A stretch of DNA of 47,695 nt, taken from contig CAMVGO010000016.1 of NCBI GenBank assembly GCA_947167045.1, positions 1 to 47,695 of the forward strand, read 5' to 3'. Below the pieces are notes generated by a model. It saw only the letters and a list, made by a program, of their open reading frames with translations. It was not told where the DNA came from and searched no databases. This DNA comes from an uncultured Clostridia bacterium. GTDB taxonomy: Bacteria > Bacillota > Clostridia > Saccharofermentanales > Saccharofermentanaceae. The position numbers and the translations under genes were made by a program. Below, in pieces: positions 25,689 to 34,557 of this stretch; within the stretch, counting starts at the first letter, position 1; each line of letters starts with the position of its first letter.

Positions 25689-26663
25689 ATGAAGAAATTG
25701 GTTAAACTGTTGGTTTCTTCCCTTCTCGTTGCTGCTATGGCAATCGGAGTATGCGCTTGCGCAGGCAGCGGTAAAGGTGGAAACGGTGGCGGAAACAAGT
25801 TGATCAAAGTTGGTATCATCAACAACGATCCTAACGAGTCAGGTTATCGTACAGCTAACGACAAAGACATGAAGGCAACATTTACTGAGGCTAACGGTTA
25901 CGAGGCTTCTTTCTATTATTCACTTAAGAACGAAGAGCAGATCGCAGCAGCTCAGAAGTTCATTCAGGACGATGTTGACTATCTCTTGATATCAGCAGCA
26001 GGAACCAGCGGATGGGACGGCGTTCTCGAGCAGGCTAAGAAGGCCGGCATCAAGGTTATCCTCTTCGACAGAACAATCGATGCAAGCGAAGATCTCTATG
26101 AAGCATCCATCGTTTCCGACATGGCTAAGGAAGGTGAGCAGGCAGTTTCCTGGCTCGCATCCCAGAACCTTCCTGAATACAAGATCGTACACATCCAGGG
26201 CGTTATGGGCTCTTCCGCTCAGATCGGCCGTTCCGGCGCTCTTGATACTAAGGTAGCTGCAGAGTCCAACTGGAGCATCGTTACACAGCAGACAGCAGAG
26301 TGGTCTGAAGAGACAGCTCAGCAGATCGTTCAGGCTGTTATCGATTCCGGCGAGTCTTTCAACGTTATCTATGCAGAGAACGACAACATGGCTAAGGGTG
26401 CTGTTGCAGCTCTCGATAAGGCTAACATCTCTCACGGCGTCGGCAAGGACGTTATCATCATCGGTTTCGACTGCAACTCTTGGGCACTTCAGGAACTCGT
26501 AGACGGCAACTGGAACTACGATGGTCAGTGCAATCCTTTCCAGGCTTCCTACATCGACGACATCATCAAGAATGGTGCTAAGCAGAAGGTAGTCATCATG
26601 GAAGAGAAGGGCTTCGACGCTACAACTATCACAGCTGATGACGTTACTAAGTACGGTATCTGA
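25689..26663 (+). CDS. sugar ABC transporter substrate-binding lipoprotein (YtfQ-like)
   Basis: A 324-residue Peripla_BP_4 protein. The start MKKLVKLLVSS follows AAGGAG. The signal peptide ends at a lipobox around VCAC (C22 or C24), then a Gly-rich linker. The mature part IKVGIINNDPNESGYRTANDKD, LFDRTID and ENDNMAKGA parallels the sensor lipoprotein at 22248 and YtfQ, so both should bind a similar furanose-type sugar. Codons favour GTT, GCT and ACA more than in the neighbours, as expected for a highly expressed gene. It is the first gene of the importer operon and is separated from the ATPase by a strong hairpin terminator that allows excess binding protein. Confidence 0.9.
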   Translation: MKKLVKLLVSSLLVAAMAIGVCACAGSGKGGNGGGNKLIKVGIINNDPNESGYRTANDKDMKATFTEANGYEASFYYSLKNEEQIAAAQKFIQDDVDYLLISAAGTSGWDGVLEQAKKAGIKVILFDRTIDASEDLYEASIVSDMAKEGEQAVSWLASQNLPEYKIVHIQGVMGSSAQIGRSGALDTKVAAESNWSIVTQQTAEWSEETAQQIVQAVIDSGESFNVIYAENDNMAKGAVAALDKANISHGVGKDVIIIGFDCNSWALQELVDGNWNYDGQCNPFQASYIDDIIKNGAKQKVVIMEEKGFDATTITADDVTKYGI

Positions 26664-26705
26664 TAAAGGTAATTCGTTAATTAGTATTTAGCAAACCACA
26701 GGAAT

Positions 26706-26747
26706 TGTGCGATGCGATGCAATCTCATCGCATCGCACATTCTTTTT
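26706..26747 (+). terminator. intercistronic terminator/attenuator after the binding-protein gene
   Basis: A perfect 14-bp stem TGTGCGATGCGATG/CATCGCATCGCACA with a 6-nt loop is followed by TTCTTTTT. It lies between the binding-protein gene and the ATPase gene of one operon. Partial read-through would give more binding protein than transporter. Confidence 0.85.
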
Positions 26748-26788
26748 AATGAAGGAATATTTAAGGAAAACAACAGGAGGAGAAGACC

Positions 26789-28306
26789 ATGGAAAAAGGC
26801 GCTGTCTTGGAAATGCGCGGGATATGTAAATATTTCCCGGGTGTGCGCGCTCTTGAGCAGGTAGATTTCACTTTACGCGAAGGCGAGATCCATGCGCTGA
26901 TGGGCGAGAACGGTGCAGGAAAATCAACACTCATCAAGGTGTTGACCGGCGTATATCCAAAAGACGGAGGAGAAGTGTGGCTTAAGGGATCTGATGATCC
27001 GATCCATATCAAGTCACCTCAGGATGCCCAGAATCACGGAATCGCCACGGTCTATCAGGAGATCACTCTCTGCCCCAACCTTACGGTTGCGGAGAATATG
27101 TATATAGCCCGTACTAAGGGCGCTTTCACAAACTGGAAGCAGATCAACCGCGACGCGGGAAAGCTCCTCGATGAGCTCGGCATCCCCGCAAATCCCGCAG
27201 AGCAGCTCGGAAACTGCTCCATCGCGGTACAGCAGATGGTAGCCATCGCTAGAGCAGTCGACATGGACTGTAAAGTACTCATATTGGACGAGCCTACATC
27301 TTCCCTCGACGAACAGGAAGTTCAGAAACTCTTCAAGCTCATGCGCGACCTGAAGGCAAAGGGCGTAGGCATTATATTCGTTACCCACTTCCTGGAACAG
27401 GTCTACGAAGTGTGCGACCGCATCACGGTATTGCGCGACGGTCAGCTCGTTGGCGAATACATAATTGAGGATCTGCCGAGAGTCCAGCTCGTATCCAAGA
27501 TGCTCGGTAAGGATTTCGACGACATGGCCGAGATCAAGAGCAATTCGGATGCTGAGAAGATCGACTATAACAGCACTCCCGTATATGAGGCAAAGGGACT
27601 TACGGGAACGACCGGGATCAAGCCTTTCGATTTCGAGATCCACAAGGGCGAAGTAAACGGATTTACGGGACTTCTGGGATCGGGAAGATCGGAGAGCGTA
27701 CGTGCGATCTTCGGCGCTGACAGAGTAATAGGCGGCACGGTAAAGATCGACGGCGAAGAAGTAAAGATAAGAAAACCGTTGGATGCCATGAAGCACGGTA
27801 TCAGCTATCTGCCTGAGGACAGAAAGATCGACGGCATCGTAGGCGACCTCTCGGTACGAGACAACATCATCCTGGCACTCCAGGTCATGAGGGGATTCTT
27901 CAAACCGTTTACGAAAGCACAGGCTGAAGCTTTTGCGGATGAATACATCAAGCTCCTCAACATCAAGACCGCATCTTCAGAGACACCTATCAAGTCCCTG
28001 TCGGGTGGCAACCAGCAGAAGGTAATCCTTGCAAGATGGCTTCTTGCAAACCCCGTATATCTCATCCTCGACGAGCCTACAAGAGGTATCGACGTCGGAA
28101 CAAAAGTCGAGATACAGAAACTCGTACTGAAACTTGCAGCGGAAGGCAAGAGCGTCACGTTCATATCTTCCGAGATAGACGAGATGATCCGCACCTGCTC
28201 GCGTCTTGTAGTCATGCGTGACGGCAAGGTCGTAGGCGAGCTCAAGGGCGACGATCTCAACCAGAATAAGATCATGGCAACTATCGCCGGAGGTGAATCC
28301 AAATGA
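26789..28306 (+). CDS. sugar ABC transporter ATPase with two nucleotide-binding domains (YtfR/MglA-like)
   Basis: A 505-residue cytoplasmic protein of two fused ABC domains. Domain 1 has Walker A GENGAGKST (39-47), signature-like CSIAVQQM and Walker B VLILDEPTSSLD. Domain 2 has the degenerate P-loop GLLGSGRSE typical of carbohydrate-uptake ATPases, signature LSGGNQQ and LILDEPTRGID. It powers import of a monosaccharide together with the two permeases that follow; the first of them overlaps it by 4 nt. A good ribosome site (AGGAGGAG) precedes the ATG. Confidence 0.92.
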   Translation: MEKGAVLEMRGICKYFPGVRALEQVDFTLREGEIHALMGENGAGKSTLIKVLTGVYPKDGGEVWLKGSDDPIHIKSPQDAQNHGIATVYQEITLCPNLTVAENMYIARTKGAFTNWKQINRDAGKLLDELGIPANPAEQLGNCSIAVQQMVAIARAVDMDCKVLILDEPTSSLDEQEVQKLFKLMRDLKAKGVGIIFVTHFLEQVYEVCDRITVLRDGQLVGEYIIEDLPRVQLVSKMLGKDFDDMAEIKSNSDAEKIDYNSTPVYEAKGLTGTTGIKPFDFEIHKGEVNGFTGLLGSGRSESVRAIFGADRVIGGTVKIDGEEVKIRKPLDAMKHGISYLPEDRKIDGIVGDLSVRDNIILALQVMRGFFKPFTKAQAEAFADEYIKLLNIKTASSETPIKSLSGGNQQKVILARWLLANPVYLILDEPTRGIDVGTKVEIQKLVLKLAAEGKSVTFISSEIDEMIRTCSRLVVMRDGKVVGELKGDDLNQNKIMATIAGGESK

Positions 28307-29418
28307 CAACATCCGAGAATGAATTAAGCTCCGGAAATTCCGCAAAAGGTTTTTTCAGCAAGCTTGTTTCAAACCAGCTCTTCATCCCGCTCGCAGCACT
28401 CCTGCTGCTGGTCATATTCAATCTGATCGCGGATCCCACTTTCTTCAAGATCTCGCTCGAACCCAGCAGCACCGGATATTTCATCCTCTCCGGAAACCTT
28501 ATATCCATAATCGATAACGCTTCCGAGCTTGCGATCCTCGCAATCGGAATGACACTCGTCACATCTGCTTCAGGCGGTCAGGATATCTCTGTAGGTTCCG
28601 CGATCGCCATTGCCGGATCCGTCGTATTAAGGGTCGTCAAAGGCTACTCAGACGGCATCTCGGGCGGAGAGTTCGCAGGCATCATGATCGGCGCCTTCCT
28701 GCTCTGCGTAGCCGTTTCCGCGCTCTTCGGCGCATTCAACGGCGCGCTCGTCGCTTACTTCAAGATACAGCCGATGGTCGCAACGCTTATCCTCTTTACA
28801 GCAGGACGTTCGATCGCGGCATGGATCAACAACAACGAAAACATCTCCATCAACGATATGAGATTCGGATACTTCGGAAACTTCCTTCCCGCTATCCCGA
28901 TCCCGACGCCGGTATTCATCAGTGCTTTGTGCATGATCATAATCGCTGTCGTTCTCAAGGTCACCAACTTAAGACTCTACTCACAGGCAGTAGGTATCAA
29001 CGCATCCTCTTCAAGACTCAACGGTATCAACCCCAAGACGATCAAGCTCCTTACCTTCATCATCCTTGGCGTCTGCGTTGCAGTCTGCGGATTCATCAAG
29101 GTATCACGTACTTCATCGATCACTTATGCGGTCATCGCAAACAATATCGAAATGGACGCCATCCTCGCAGTAGCTCTGGGCGGCAACAACTTAGGCGGCG
29201 GTAAGTTCAACATGACAGCTTCCATCCTTGGCGCTTACGTCATCCAGTTCCTTACGACGACCCTTTACAAGTTCAAGGTAAGCTCGAGTGCCATCTCCGC
29301 TTACAAGGCTGTCGTTGTCATCCTTCTCATCATCATGTCCGCTCCAATCGTACGCAAGTGGATCACCGATCAGAAGAATAAGCGTGCAGCTGCAAGATTA
29401 AGAAAGGAGGCTGCTTGA
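28303..29418 (+). CDS. sugar ABC transporter permease (YtfT-like)
   Basis: A 371-residue BPD_transp_2 family membrane protein with about ten hydrophobic segments. The segment GMTLVTSASGGQDISVGS (about 85-102) is the conserved permease motif of ribose/galactofuranose-type importers. Its ATGA overlap with the ATPase gene and the adjacent second permease show that it forms one half of a heterodimeric channel. Confidence 0.9.
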   Translation: MTTSENELSSGNSAKGFFSKLVSNQLFIPLAALLLLVIFNLIADPTFFKISLEPSSTGYFILSGNLISIIDNASELAILAIGMTLVTSASGGQDISVGSAIAIAGSVVLRVVKGYSDGISGGEFAGIMIGAFLLCVAVSALFGAFNGALVAYFKIQPMVATLILFTAGRSIAAWINNNENISINDMRFGYFGNFLPAIPIPTPVFISALCMIIIAVVLKVTNLRLYSQAVGINASSSRLNGINPKTIKLLTFIILGVCVAVCGFIKVSRTSSITYAVIANNIEMDAILAVALGGNNLGGGKFNMTASILGAYVIQFLTTTLYKFKVSSSAISAYKAVVVILLIIMSAPIVRKWITDQKNKRAAARLRKEAA

Positions 29419-29419
29419 T

Positions 29420-30472
29420 ATGTCTGTAAACTCCAACGCATTAGGCGAAAAGAAACTCAAAGGCCGCGCCTCTCTTACAGATACGAATCTCCTTCTCATA
29501 ATTACCATCGCGGTATTCATCGTAATGTATCTCTGCGCGATCATCTTCCTCGGCAAGGGTTTTACGAAGCCCCAGATGTTCTTCAACATCCTTAACGAGA
29601 ATGCTTCACTTTTGGTCTTATCCTGCGGCATGACGCTCGTCATGATCACCGGAGGAATCGATATCTCGGTAGGTCAGGTCACATGTCTCGTATGCATGGC
29701 ATGCGCCGTAAATCTCGAGATGAAAGGCGGCAACGTCCTCACATCCATGCTGATCGCGCTGGGAATCGGTCTCGCATTCGGCATCGTTCAGGGATTCCTC
29801 GTAGCTTACCTCGAATTCCAGCCCTTCATAGTCACTCTGGCGGGAATGTTTTTTGCCAAAGGTCTTACGACCATCATATGCAGCGACCGTATCAGCGTAA
29901 CCGAGCCCGGCTTTGAAGCTCTGAGCAAGACTGAGGTCAGCCTTCCCTTCATCGGTTCATACAACAAGGCAGGCGAATTCATTCCGGCATTTGCCGAGAT
30001 CGGCGTCATCGTCGCTCTCCTCGTTGTCGCACTCCTGTTCTGTCTCCTGAGATGGACCAAGCTCGGCCGCAACTTCTACGCTGTCGGCGGAAACAACCAG
30101 AGCGCAAACATGCTCGGTATCAACGTTAAGCTCACAAAGTTCCTCGCCCATGTCCTCTGCGGTCTCTGCGCAGGCATCGGCGGTTACCTCTTCTTCCTCC
30201 ACGCACGTTCCGGATCGCCTCTGCACGCAACGGGCGCCGAGATGAACGCCATTGCTTCATCCATCATCGGCGGCACGATGCTCTCGGGCGGCGTCGGAAA
30301 CATCGTCGGAACTCTCTTCGGCGTTCTCTCGCTCTCCACGATCAAGAACATCGTAACCTCTCTGGGATTAGACGATCCGTGGTGGACAAACATCACTGTT
30401 GCCGCAATGCTCTGTATCTTCCTCCTCGTTCAGAGTGTTATACTTGCTCGTAAGAACAATAATAAGAAATAA
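29420..30472 (+). CDS. sugar ABC transporter permease (YjfF-like)
   Basis: A 350-residue BPD_transp_2 permease with the motif GMTLVMITGGIDISVGQV (about 69-86) and the GNNQSANMLGIN loop for ATPase contact. It starts 2 nt after the previous stop, behind AGGAGG. As in ytfQRT-yjfF, two different permeases pair in the membrane. Confidence 0.9.
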   Translation: MSVNSNALGEKKLKGRASLTDTNLLLIITIAVFIVMYLCAIIFLGKGFTKPQMFFNILNENASLLVLSCGMTLVMITGGIDISVGQVTCLVCMACAVNLEMKGGNVLTSMLIALGIGLAFGIVQGFLVAYLEFQPFIVTLAGMFFAKGLTTIICSDRISVTEPGFEALSKTEVSLPFIGSYNKAGEFIPAFAEIGVIVALLVVALLFCLLRWTKLGRNFYAVGGNNQSANMLGINVKLTKFLAHVLCGLCAGIGGYLFFLHARSGSPLHATGAEMNAIASSIIGGTMLSGGVGNIVGTLFGVLSLSTIKNIVTSLGLDDPWWTNITVAAMLCIFLLVQSVILARKNNNKK

Positions 30473-30496
30473 TTTATTTTCAGGAGGCTCTTACAA

Positions 30497-32050
30497 GTGG
30501 ACTTTAAGACAACAGCATTAGGAATCGAATTGGGTTCCACCCGCATCAAAGCGGTACTTATCGACAAAGACCATCTGCCTGTCGCTCAGGGTGATTTCGA
30601 GTGGGAAAACCGTCTCGAAAACGGCATCTGGACATATCCCATGGACCTGGTCCACAAGGGTATCCAGGAGTGCTACAAGGCTCTCAAGGCTGATGTTCAG
30701 GCCAAGTTCGGCGTCACTCTGACAGAGGTCGGCGGCATCGGCATCTCCGCCATGATGCACGGCTATCTTCCTTTCGATAAGGACGGAAAACAGCTCGCGG
30801 AATTCCGCACATGGCGCAACACCATCACGGGCGAAGCAGCCGAGAAGCTCACTGAAATCCTGGGATTCAACATCCCCCAGCGCTGGAGCATCGCTCACTA
30901 CTATCAGGCGATATTAAATAATGAATCACATGTCGGCGACATCGATTACTTAACGACGCTCGCAGGCTATATCCACTGGCGCCTCACAGGCCTTAAGGTC
31001 ATGGGTGTCGGCGAGGCATCCGGCATGTTCCCCATCGACAGCACGACCAACGATTACGATCAGGAAATGGTCTCCAAGTTCAATGCCCTTACAGGCGGCG
31101 ACCTGCTGTCCATCCTTCCTAAGGTTCTCGTTGCAGGCGACGACGCAGGCACGCTCACGGAAGAAGGCGCAAAGTTCTTAGATCCCGACGGTGACCTCGT
31201 TGCAGGCATTCCGATCGCACCCTGCGAAGGCGATGCAGGCACGGGCATGGTCGCCACGAATTCAGTACGTGTATACACAGGTAACGTAAGTGCCGGAACA
31301 TCCGACTTCGCAATGGTCGTTGTAGATCACGCTCTCGGTGTTCACCGTGAGATCGACATGGTAACCACTCCGGCAGGCGCACCCGTCGCAATGGTCCACT
31401 GCAACAACTGCACATCCGACATCAATGCGTGGGTTAATCTTTTCGATCAGTTCGCTTCGTTATTCGGTGTTGAGATCTCTAAGAACGACCTCTACACAAA
31501 GCTTTTCCAGGTTGCGTTGAAGGGCGATCCCGACTGTGGCGGACTTCTTTCCTACAACTACTTCTCAGGTGAAGGCGTTACGGACCTGGATGAAGGACGT
31601 CCGCTCTTCGCAAGAACACCCGACTGCAATTTCACGCTCGCAAACTTCATGAGGACTCACCTCCTCTCTGCTCTTGCAACTCTGAAGATCGGCATGGATA
31701 TCCTTCAGGATACCGAGAGCGTAAGGATCGACAAACTCTACGGCCACGGCGGTTTCTTCAAGACTCCCGAAGTAGGTCAGAAGATGCTGAGCGCAGCTGT
31801 CAACGCGCCCGTTTCCGTCATGGAGACTGCAGGAGAAGGCGGACCTTACGGCATGGCTCTCCTCGTCTCCTACATGATCCAGAAGGAAGATGGAGAATCA
31901 CTTCCCGACTTCCTCGACAACAAGGTTTTCGCAGGCGCAAAGAGCGTCAGCGTGATGGCTGATGATGCCGACGTTAAGGGCTTTGCCGATTTCCTCGCTA
32001 AATACAAGGCAGCACTCCCCATGGAGAAGACCGCTACGGAGGTAATGTGA
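30497..32050 (+). CDS. FGGY-family pentulose kinase, probable L-ribulokinase
   Basis: A 517-residue sugar kinase. The N-terminal phosphate loop [16 protein letters not shown] (about 8-23) and the C-terminal segments [13 protein letters not shown] and [10 protein letters not shown] mark the FGGY family. The start is GTG with AGGAGG 9 nt upstream. Its stop overlaps araD, so L-ribulose is the most likely substrate and the product L-ribulose-5-phosphate would feed AraD. Sequence alone does not exclude xylulokinase, because the protein does not show the classical AraB C-terminal motif I know. It is the fifth gene of the import operon. Confidence 0.8.
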   Translation: MDFKTTALGIELGSTRIKAVLIDKDHLPVAQGDFEWENRLENGIWTYPMDLVHKGIQECYKALKADVQAKFGVTLTEVGGIGISAMMHGYLPFDKDGKQLAEFRTWRNTITGEAAEKLTEILGFNIPQRWSIAHYYQAILNNESHVGDIDYLTTLAGYIHWRLTGLKVMGVGEASGMFPIDSTTNDYDQEMVSKFNALTGGDLLSILPKVLVAGDDAGTLTEEGAKFLDPDGDLVAGIPIAPCEGDAGTGMVATNSVRVYTGNVSAGTSDFAMVVVDHALGVHREIDMVTTPAGAPVAMVHCNNCTSDINAWVNLFDQFASLFGVEISKNDLYTKLFQVALKGDPDCGGLLSYNYFSGEGVTDLDEGRPLFARTPDCNFTLANFMRTHLLSALATLKIGMDILQDTESVRIDKLYGHGGFFKTPEVGQKMLSAAVNAPVSVMETAGEGGPYGMALLVSYMIQKEDGESLPDFLDNKVFAGAKSVSVMADDADVKGFADFLAKYKAALPMEKTATEVM

Positions 32051-32739
32051 TGTTAGAAGAACTCAAGCAAAAAGTATTAGAGGCTAACCTCCTCCTCCCC
32101 AAGTACGGACTCGTTACATTCACATGGGGCAACGTATCAGGCATCGACCGTGAATCCGGACTCGTGGTCATCAAGCCCTCCGGCGTCGAGTACGATGTCA
32201 TGAAGGCAGAGGACATGGTCGTTGTCGACCTCGACGGAAAAGTCGTCGAAGGCAAATGGAAGCCCTCATCAGACACACCCACACACGTTGTCCTCTACAA
32301 GGCATTCCCCAACATTGGCGGCGTCGTTCACACGCACTCACGCTGGGCGGTAACTTTCGCCCAGGCAGGCGTGGCGATCCCCGCAATGGGAACGACGCAG
32401 GGCGATTACTTCTACGGTGACATCCCCTGCACACGTCCCATGACCGATGAGGAGATCAAGGGCGAGTACGAGAAAGAGACGGGCAACGTAATAGTAGAGA
32501 CATTTGCAGACAAAGACCCGGATGCGATCCCCGCAGTAAACGTCTTCTCACACGGACCTTTCACATGGGGAACGGATCCCTTCAACGCAGTACATAATGC
32601 AGTCGTCATGGAAGAAGTCGCATTCATGGATTATCACGCAATGACGCTTAATCCTGAAGCAGGAAGAATGCAGCAGACTCTGCTCGACAAGCATTATCTG
32701 AGAAAGCACGGCGCCAATGCCTACTACGGCCAGGGGTGA
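32050..32739 (+). CDS. araD: L-ribulose-5-phosphate 4-epimerase
   Basis: A 229-residue class II aldolase-family enzyme converting L-ribulose-5-P to D-xylulose-5-P. Visible features are TWGNVSGID (25-33), KPSG (42-45), D75 in the SSDTPTH segment, metal ligands H94 and H96 ([10 protein letters not shown]), the [18 protein letters not shown] block, and FSHGPFTWG with the third metal His. The ATG overlaps the kinase stop (TGATG) with GGAGG 7 nt upstream; a GTG one codon earlier is possible. It is the last gene before a terminator. Confidence 0.95.
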   Translation: MLEELKQKVLEANLLLPKYGLVTFTWGNVSGIDRESGLVVIKPSGVEYDVMKAEDMVVVDLDGKVVEGKWKPSSDTPTHVVLYKAFPNIGGVVHTHSRWAVTFAQAGVAIPAMGTTQGDYFYGDIPCTRPMTDEEIKGEYEKETGNVIVETFADKDPDAIPAVNVFSHGPFTWGTDPFNAVHNAVVMEEVAFMDYHAMTLNPEAGRMQQTLLDKHYLRKHGANAYYGQG

Positions 32740-32799
32740 CCCGTATTACTAACTTAGGAAAACAACATTCATAATAGTTTGCTTCTTGTCCCCGTAAGG

Positions 32800-32831
32800 A
32801 CCCGCTGTGCCGTTATCGCAGCGGGTTCTTG
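32800..32831 (+). terminator. terminator of the pentose operon
   Basis: The stem ACCCGCTGTG/CGCAGCGGGT (10 bp with one G-T pair) is followed by TCTTGC, a weak T-tract. It lies about 60 nt past the araD stop. Confidence 0.6.
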
Positions 32832-32834
32832 CAT

Positions 32835-33647
32835 TCAGCAGAAAAGATATCCGAACTTGGCTATCCTTGAAACAACAATGTCAATAACACGCTTTCTTAT
32901 GGCTTCATCGTACATCTCAGCAGCGGTGATAATCGCTTCTGCTTCTTTTCTGCCGGCATTGATATGAATATGAGAGCCATATAACTTTTCCGCAATCTCG
33001 AGCTGTTCATCAAGATCTTCCGTAAACGTCTTCGCCTTAACTTCATTTCTCATCGCTTCATAGATGTCTGTACCCTGCGGATAATCCATGCCCGTATCGG
33101 AAAGCAGACCCGCTCCACAGTCAAATACCGGACATAACCTGTAATCACCGTTTCTTTTTCTTATGACCGCAATGTTGTGAAGATGCCGGTCCTCATTAAG
33201 GAAGACTGTATCGATCGTCAGGATCTTGCTCATATATATGCCGAAATCTTTGATTCCTGACATTTCTTCAGTTCTGTCGACTATATACTTCAGTCTTTCC
33301 ACGTGATCTTTGATCAGGTACACATCTGAATAAAAGCTCCGCCCCGTGTGATTATGATAAAGCCTCTCCAACGTTATCAGCATCTCGCCGTCATTTAGAA
33401 AATTCTGGCTCTTACAGCCGTTCATTACTTTGTTTTTGTACCGGATCGTCTCAAGTCCGTAAAGCACATACTCTTCTTTTTCAAGATCAGAATAAGTAAG
33501 CATATGCGAGATGACATACTCGGCAAGTCCCTCATACCCTGTCGAATCAGCCTTATACCAATAATCTCCGGCTTTCCACTTTAACTGGTTGCCTTTGGAA
33601 GATGCCCTGCCGATCTCAAACCGGTCTGTATCGAAGAGTTCGATCAT
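32835..33647 (-). CDS. HipA-like serine/threonine kinase
   Basis: A 270-residue protein with the HipA C-terminal kinase fold in compact form. Visible features are the ATP-binding lysine segment YWYKADSTGYEGLAE (K32; E40 or E43), catalytic loop LNEDRHLHN (150-158, D153) and the metal aspartate VFDCGAG (D176). At 270 residues it is far shorter than E. coli HipA (440) and lacks the HipA N-terminal subdomain. HipA-type kinases phosphorylate translation factors or aminoacyl-tRNA synthetases and act as toxins; here the target is unknown. The start overlaps the HTH gene stop by 4 nt (ATGA), as in toxin-antitoxin pairs. Confidence 0.8.
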   Translation of the reverse strand: MIELFDTDRFEIGRASSKGNQLKWKAGDYWYKADSTGYEGLAEYVISHMLTYSDLEKEEYVLYGLETIRYKNKVMNGCKSQNFLNDGEMLITLERLYHNHTGRSFYSDVYLIKDHVERLKYIVDRTEEMSGIKDFGIYMSKILTIDTVFLNEDRHLHNIAVIRKRNGDYRLCPVFDCGAGLLSDTGMDYPQGTDIYEAMRNEVKAKTFTEDLDEQLEIAEKLYGSHIHINAGRKEAEAIITAAEMYDEAIRKRVIDIVVSRIAKFGYLFC

Positions 33648-34189
33648 AGTCTTACAACCTCGATATTGAAACCGTCTTCCGCCATTCTTCCTTCAGTTTT
33701 TTCTATTATCTGCAAGGGATCATAAAACGGGATCCCGAGTTTCGCGAGTTCGATGTCAACACGGTGTCTTGTCCGCGGAAAACATCTGGACTCAAGGAAA
33801 GCTTCATATTCCTCATAATCAGGTTCCCTGTTGTTTCCGAAAGGAAGGTCCATACAATCGTAGCGGTAATTTGTGACCTTAACGAGTCTTTTTACTTCAT
33901 CAACATCTATCACGGCGCAGATCATATCTCCGTCTTTATAGATCAGTCTCAAAGGGTATTCCTGTTCGGGCAGCCTGATCTTGTCTAAAATATCCGGATA
34001 CATCCTCATAAGAAAAGCAACAACTGCCACCGGGCCGTCTATTACCGTGTCAGAACTTTCCCATCTTTCTACGGTCTTTTTTGAGACATTCAGCAAATCC
34101 GCAAAAGCTGTCTGGCTCATCTTAAGCCTCAGTCTCAAGCTCTTGATATCTCTTCCGCTTATTCCTTTATCCGTAATGTAACCGTTCAT
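33644..34189 (-). CDS. HTH protein with C-terminal extension, putative partner of the HipA-like kinase
   Basis: A 181-residue protein. Residues about 12-75 form an XRE-type HTH (RDIKSLRLRLKMSQTAFADL). Residues about 85-181 are a separate domain containing FLESRCFPRTRHRVD and a GIPFYDPLQIIEKTEGRMAED block that I do not link to a named fold. The start MNGYITDKG is chosen because GGAGG lies 9 nt upstream; two earlier in-frame ATGs are too close to it. The gene has a strong promoter embedded in a 17-bp inverted repeat, which points to autorepression. It probably neutralises or regulates the kinase encoded next. Confidence 0.75.
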   Translation of the reverse strand: MNGYITDKGISGRDIKSLRLRLKMSQTAFADLLNVSKKTVERWESSDTVIDGPVAVVAFLMRMYPDILDKIRLPEQEYPLRLIYKDGDMICAVIDVDEVKRLVKVTNYRYDCMDLPFGNNREPDYEEYEAFLESRCFPRTRHRVDIELAKLGIPFYDPLQIIEKTEGRMAEDGFNIEVVRL

Positions 34190-34209
34190 CAGCATCATCC
34201 TCCGATTAC

Positions 34210-34238
34210 ATTATAGCGACATTTTGAGGGTGAAACAA
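34210..34238 (-). promoter_or_regulatory. promoter of the HTH/HipA-like module
   Basis: On the minus strand TTGTTT (34238-34233), a 17-nt spacer and TATAAT (34215-34210). The predicted transcription start falls on the GGAGG ribosome site, giving a leader of about 14 nt. Confidence 0.7.
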
Positions 34239-34264
34239 CTGGATTTTACCCTTAAAATGTCGCT
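34215..34264. promoter_or_regulatory. 17-bp inverted repeat overlapping the promoter, candidate operator
   Basis: AGCGACATTTTGAGGGT (34215-34231) and ACCCTTAAAATGTCGCT (34248-34264) are inverted copies with one mismatch. One arm fills the -35/-10 spacer and the other lies just upstream of -35. Binding by the encoded HTH protein would block its own operon. Confidence 0.7.
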
Positions 34265-34315
34265 TTTATTAGATTGTTCTATTCAATCACACCGGATATC
34301 TGCTTTTTATGCGTG

Positions 34316-34546
34316 TCAGTCGCAGGTATATCCCGGTTTCTTGTAGAGTGATGCTTCTTCCGCAACGATCTGCGGATCGAAAACCTTGTCCTTCCACTCT
34401 GCCTTATCTATCTCCTTGATGGCGACCGAAACGCTCGAAGCGTCGCAACCCATAGTCGAGGTTATGGCCTTCGTGACTTCCTCTGCACATCTCATCTTCT
34501 GTTCTTCCGTTCTCCCCGGAAAACACTTGATCTCTACATGCGGCAT
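34316..34546 (-). CDS. 4-oxalocrotonate tautomerase-family protein
   Basis: A 76-residue protein starting M-P-H-V-E-I-K. Proline after the initiator Met is the catalytic base of the tautomerase superfamily once Met is removed. Length and the beta-alpha-beta pattern fit small tautomerases, which work as oligomers in the cytoplasm. The substrate is unknown. The ribosome site TAGGAGG precedes it. It lies 11 nt after the YjbR-EVE gene, probably in the same transcript. Confidence 0.8.
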   Translation of the reverse strand: MPHVEIKCFPGRTEEQKMRCAEEVTKAITSTMGCDASSVSVAIKEIDKAEWKDKVFDPQIVAEEASLYKKPGYTCD

Positions 34547-34557
34547 ATTTTTTCCTC

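Noticed and set aside
27014..27796. Minus-strand 260-residue frame opposite the ABC ATPase
   Set aside because: It is antisense to conserved ABC motifs and has no family resemblance or ribosome site.
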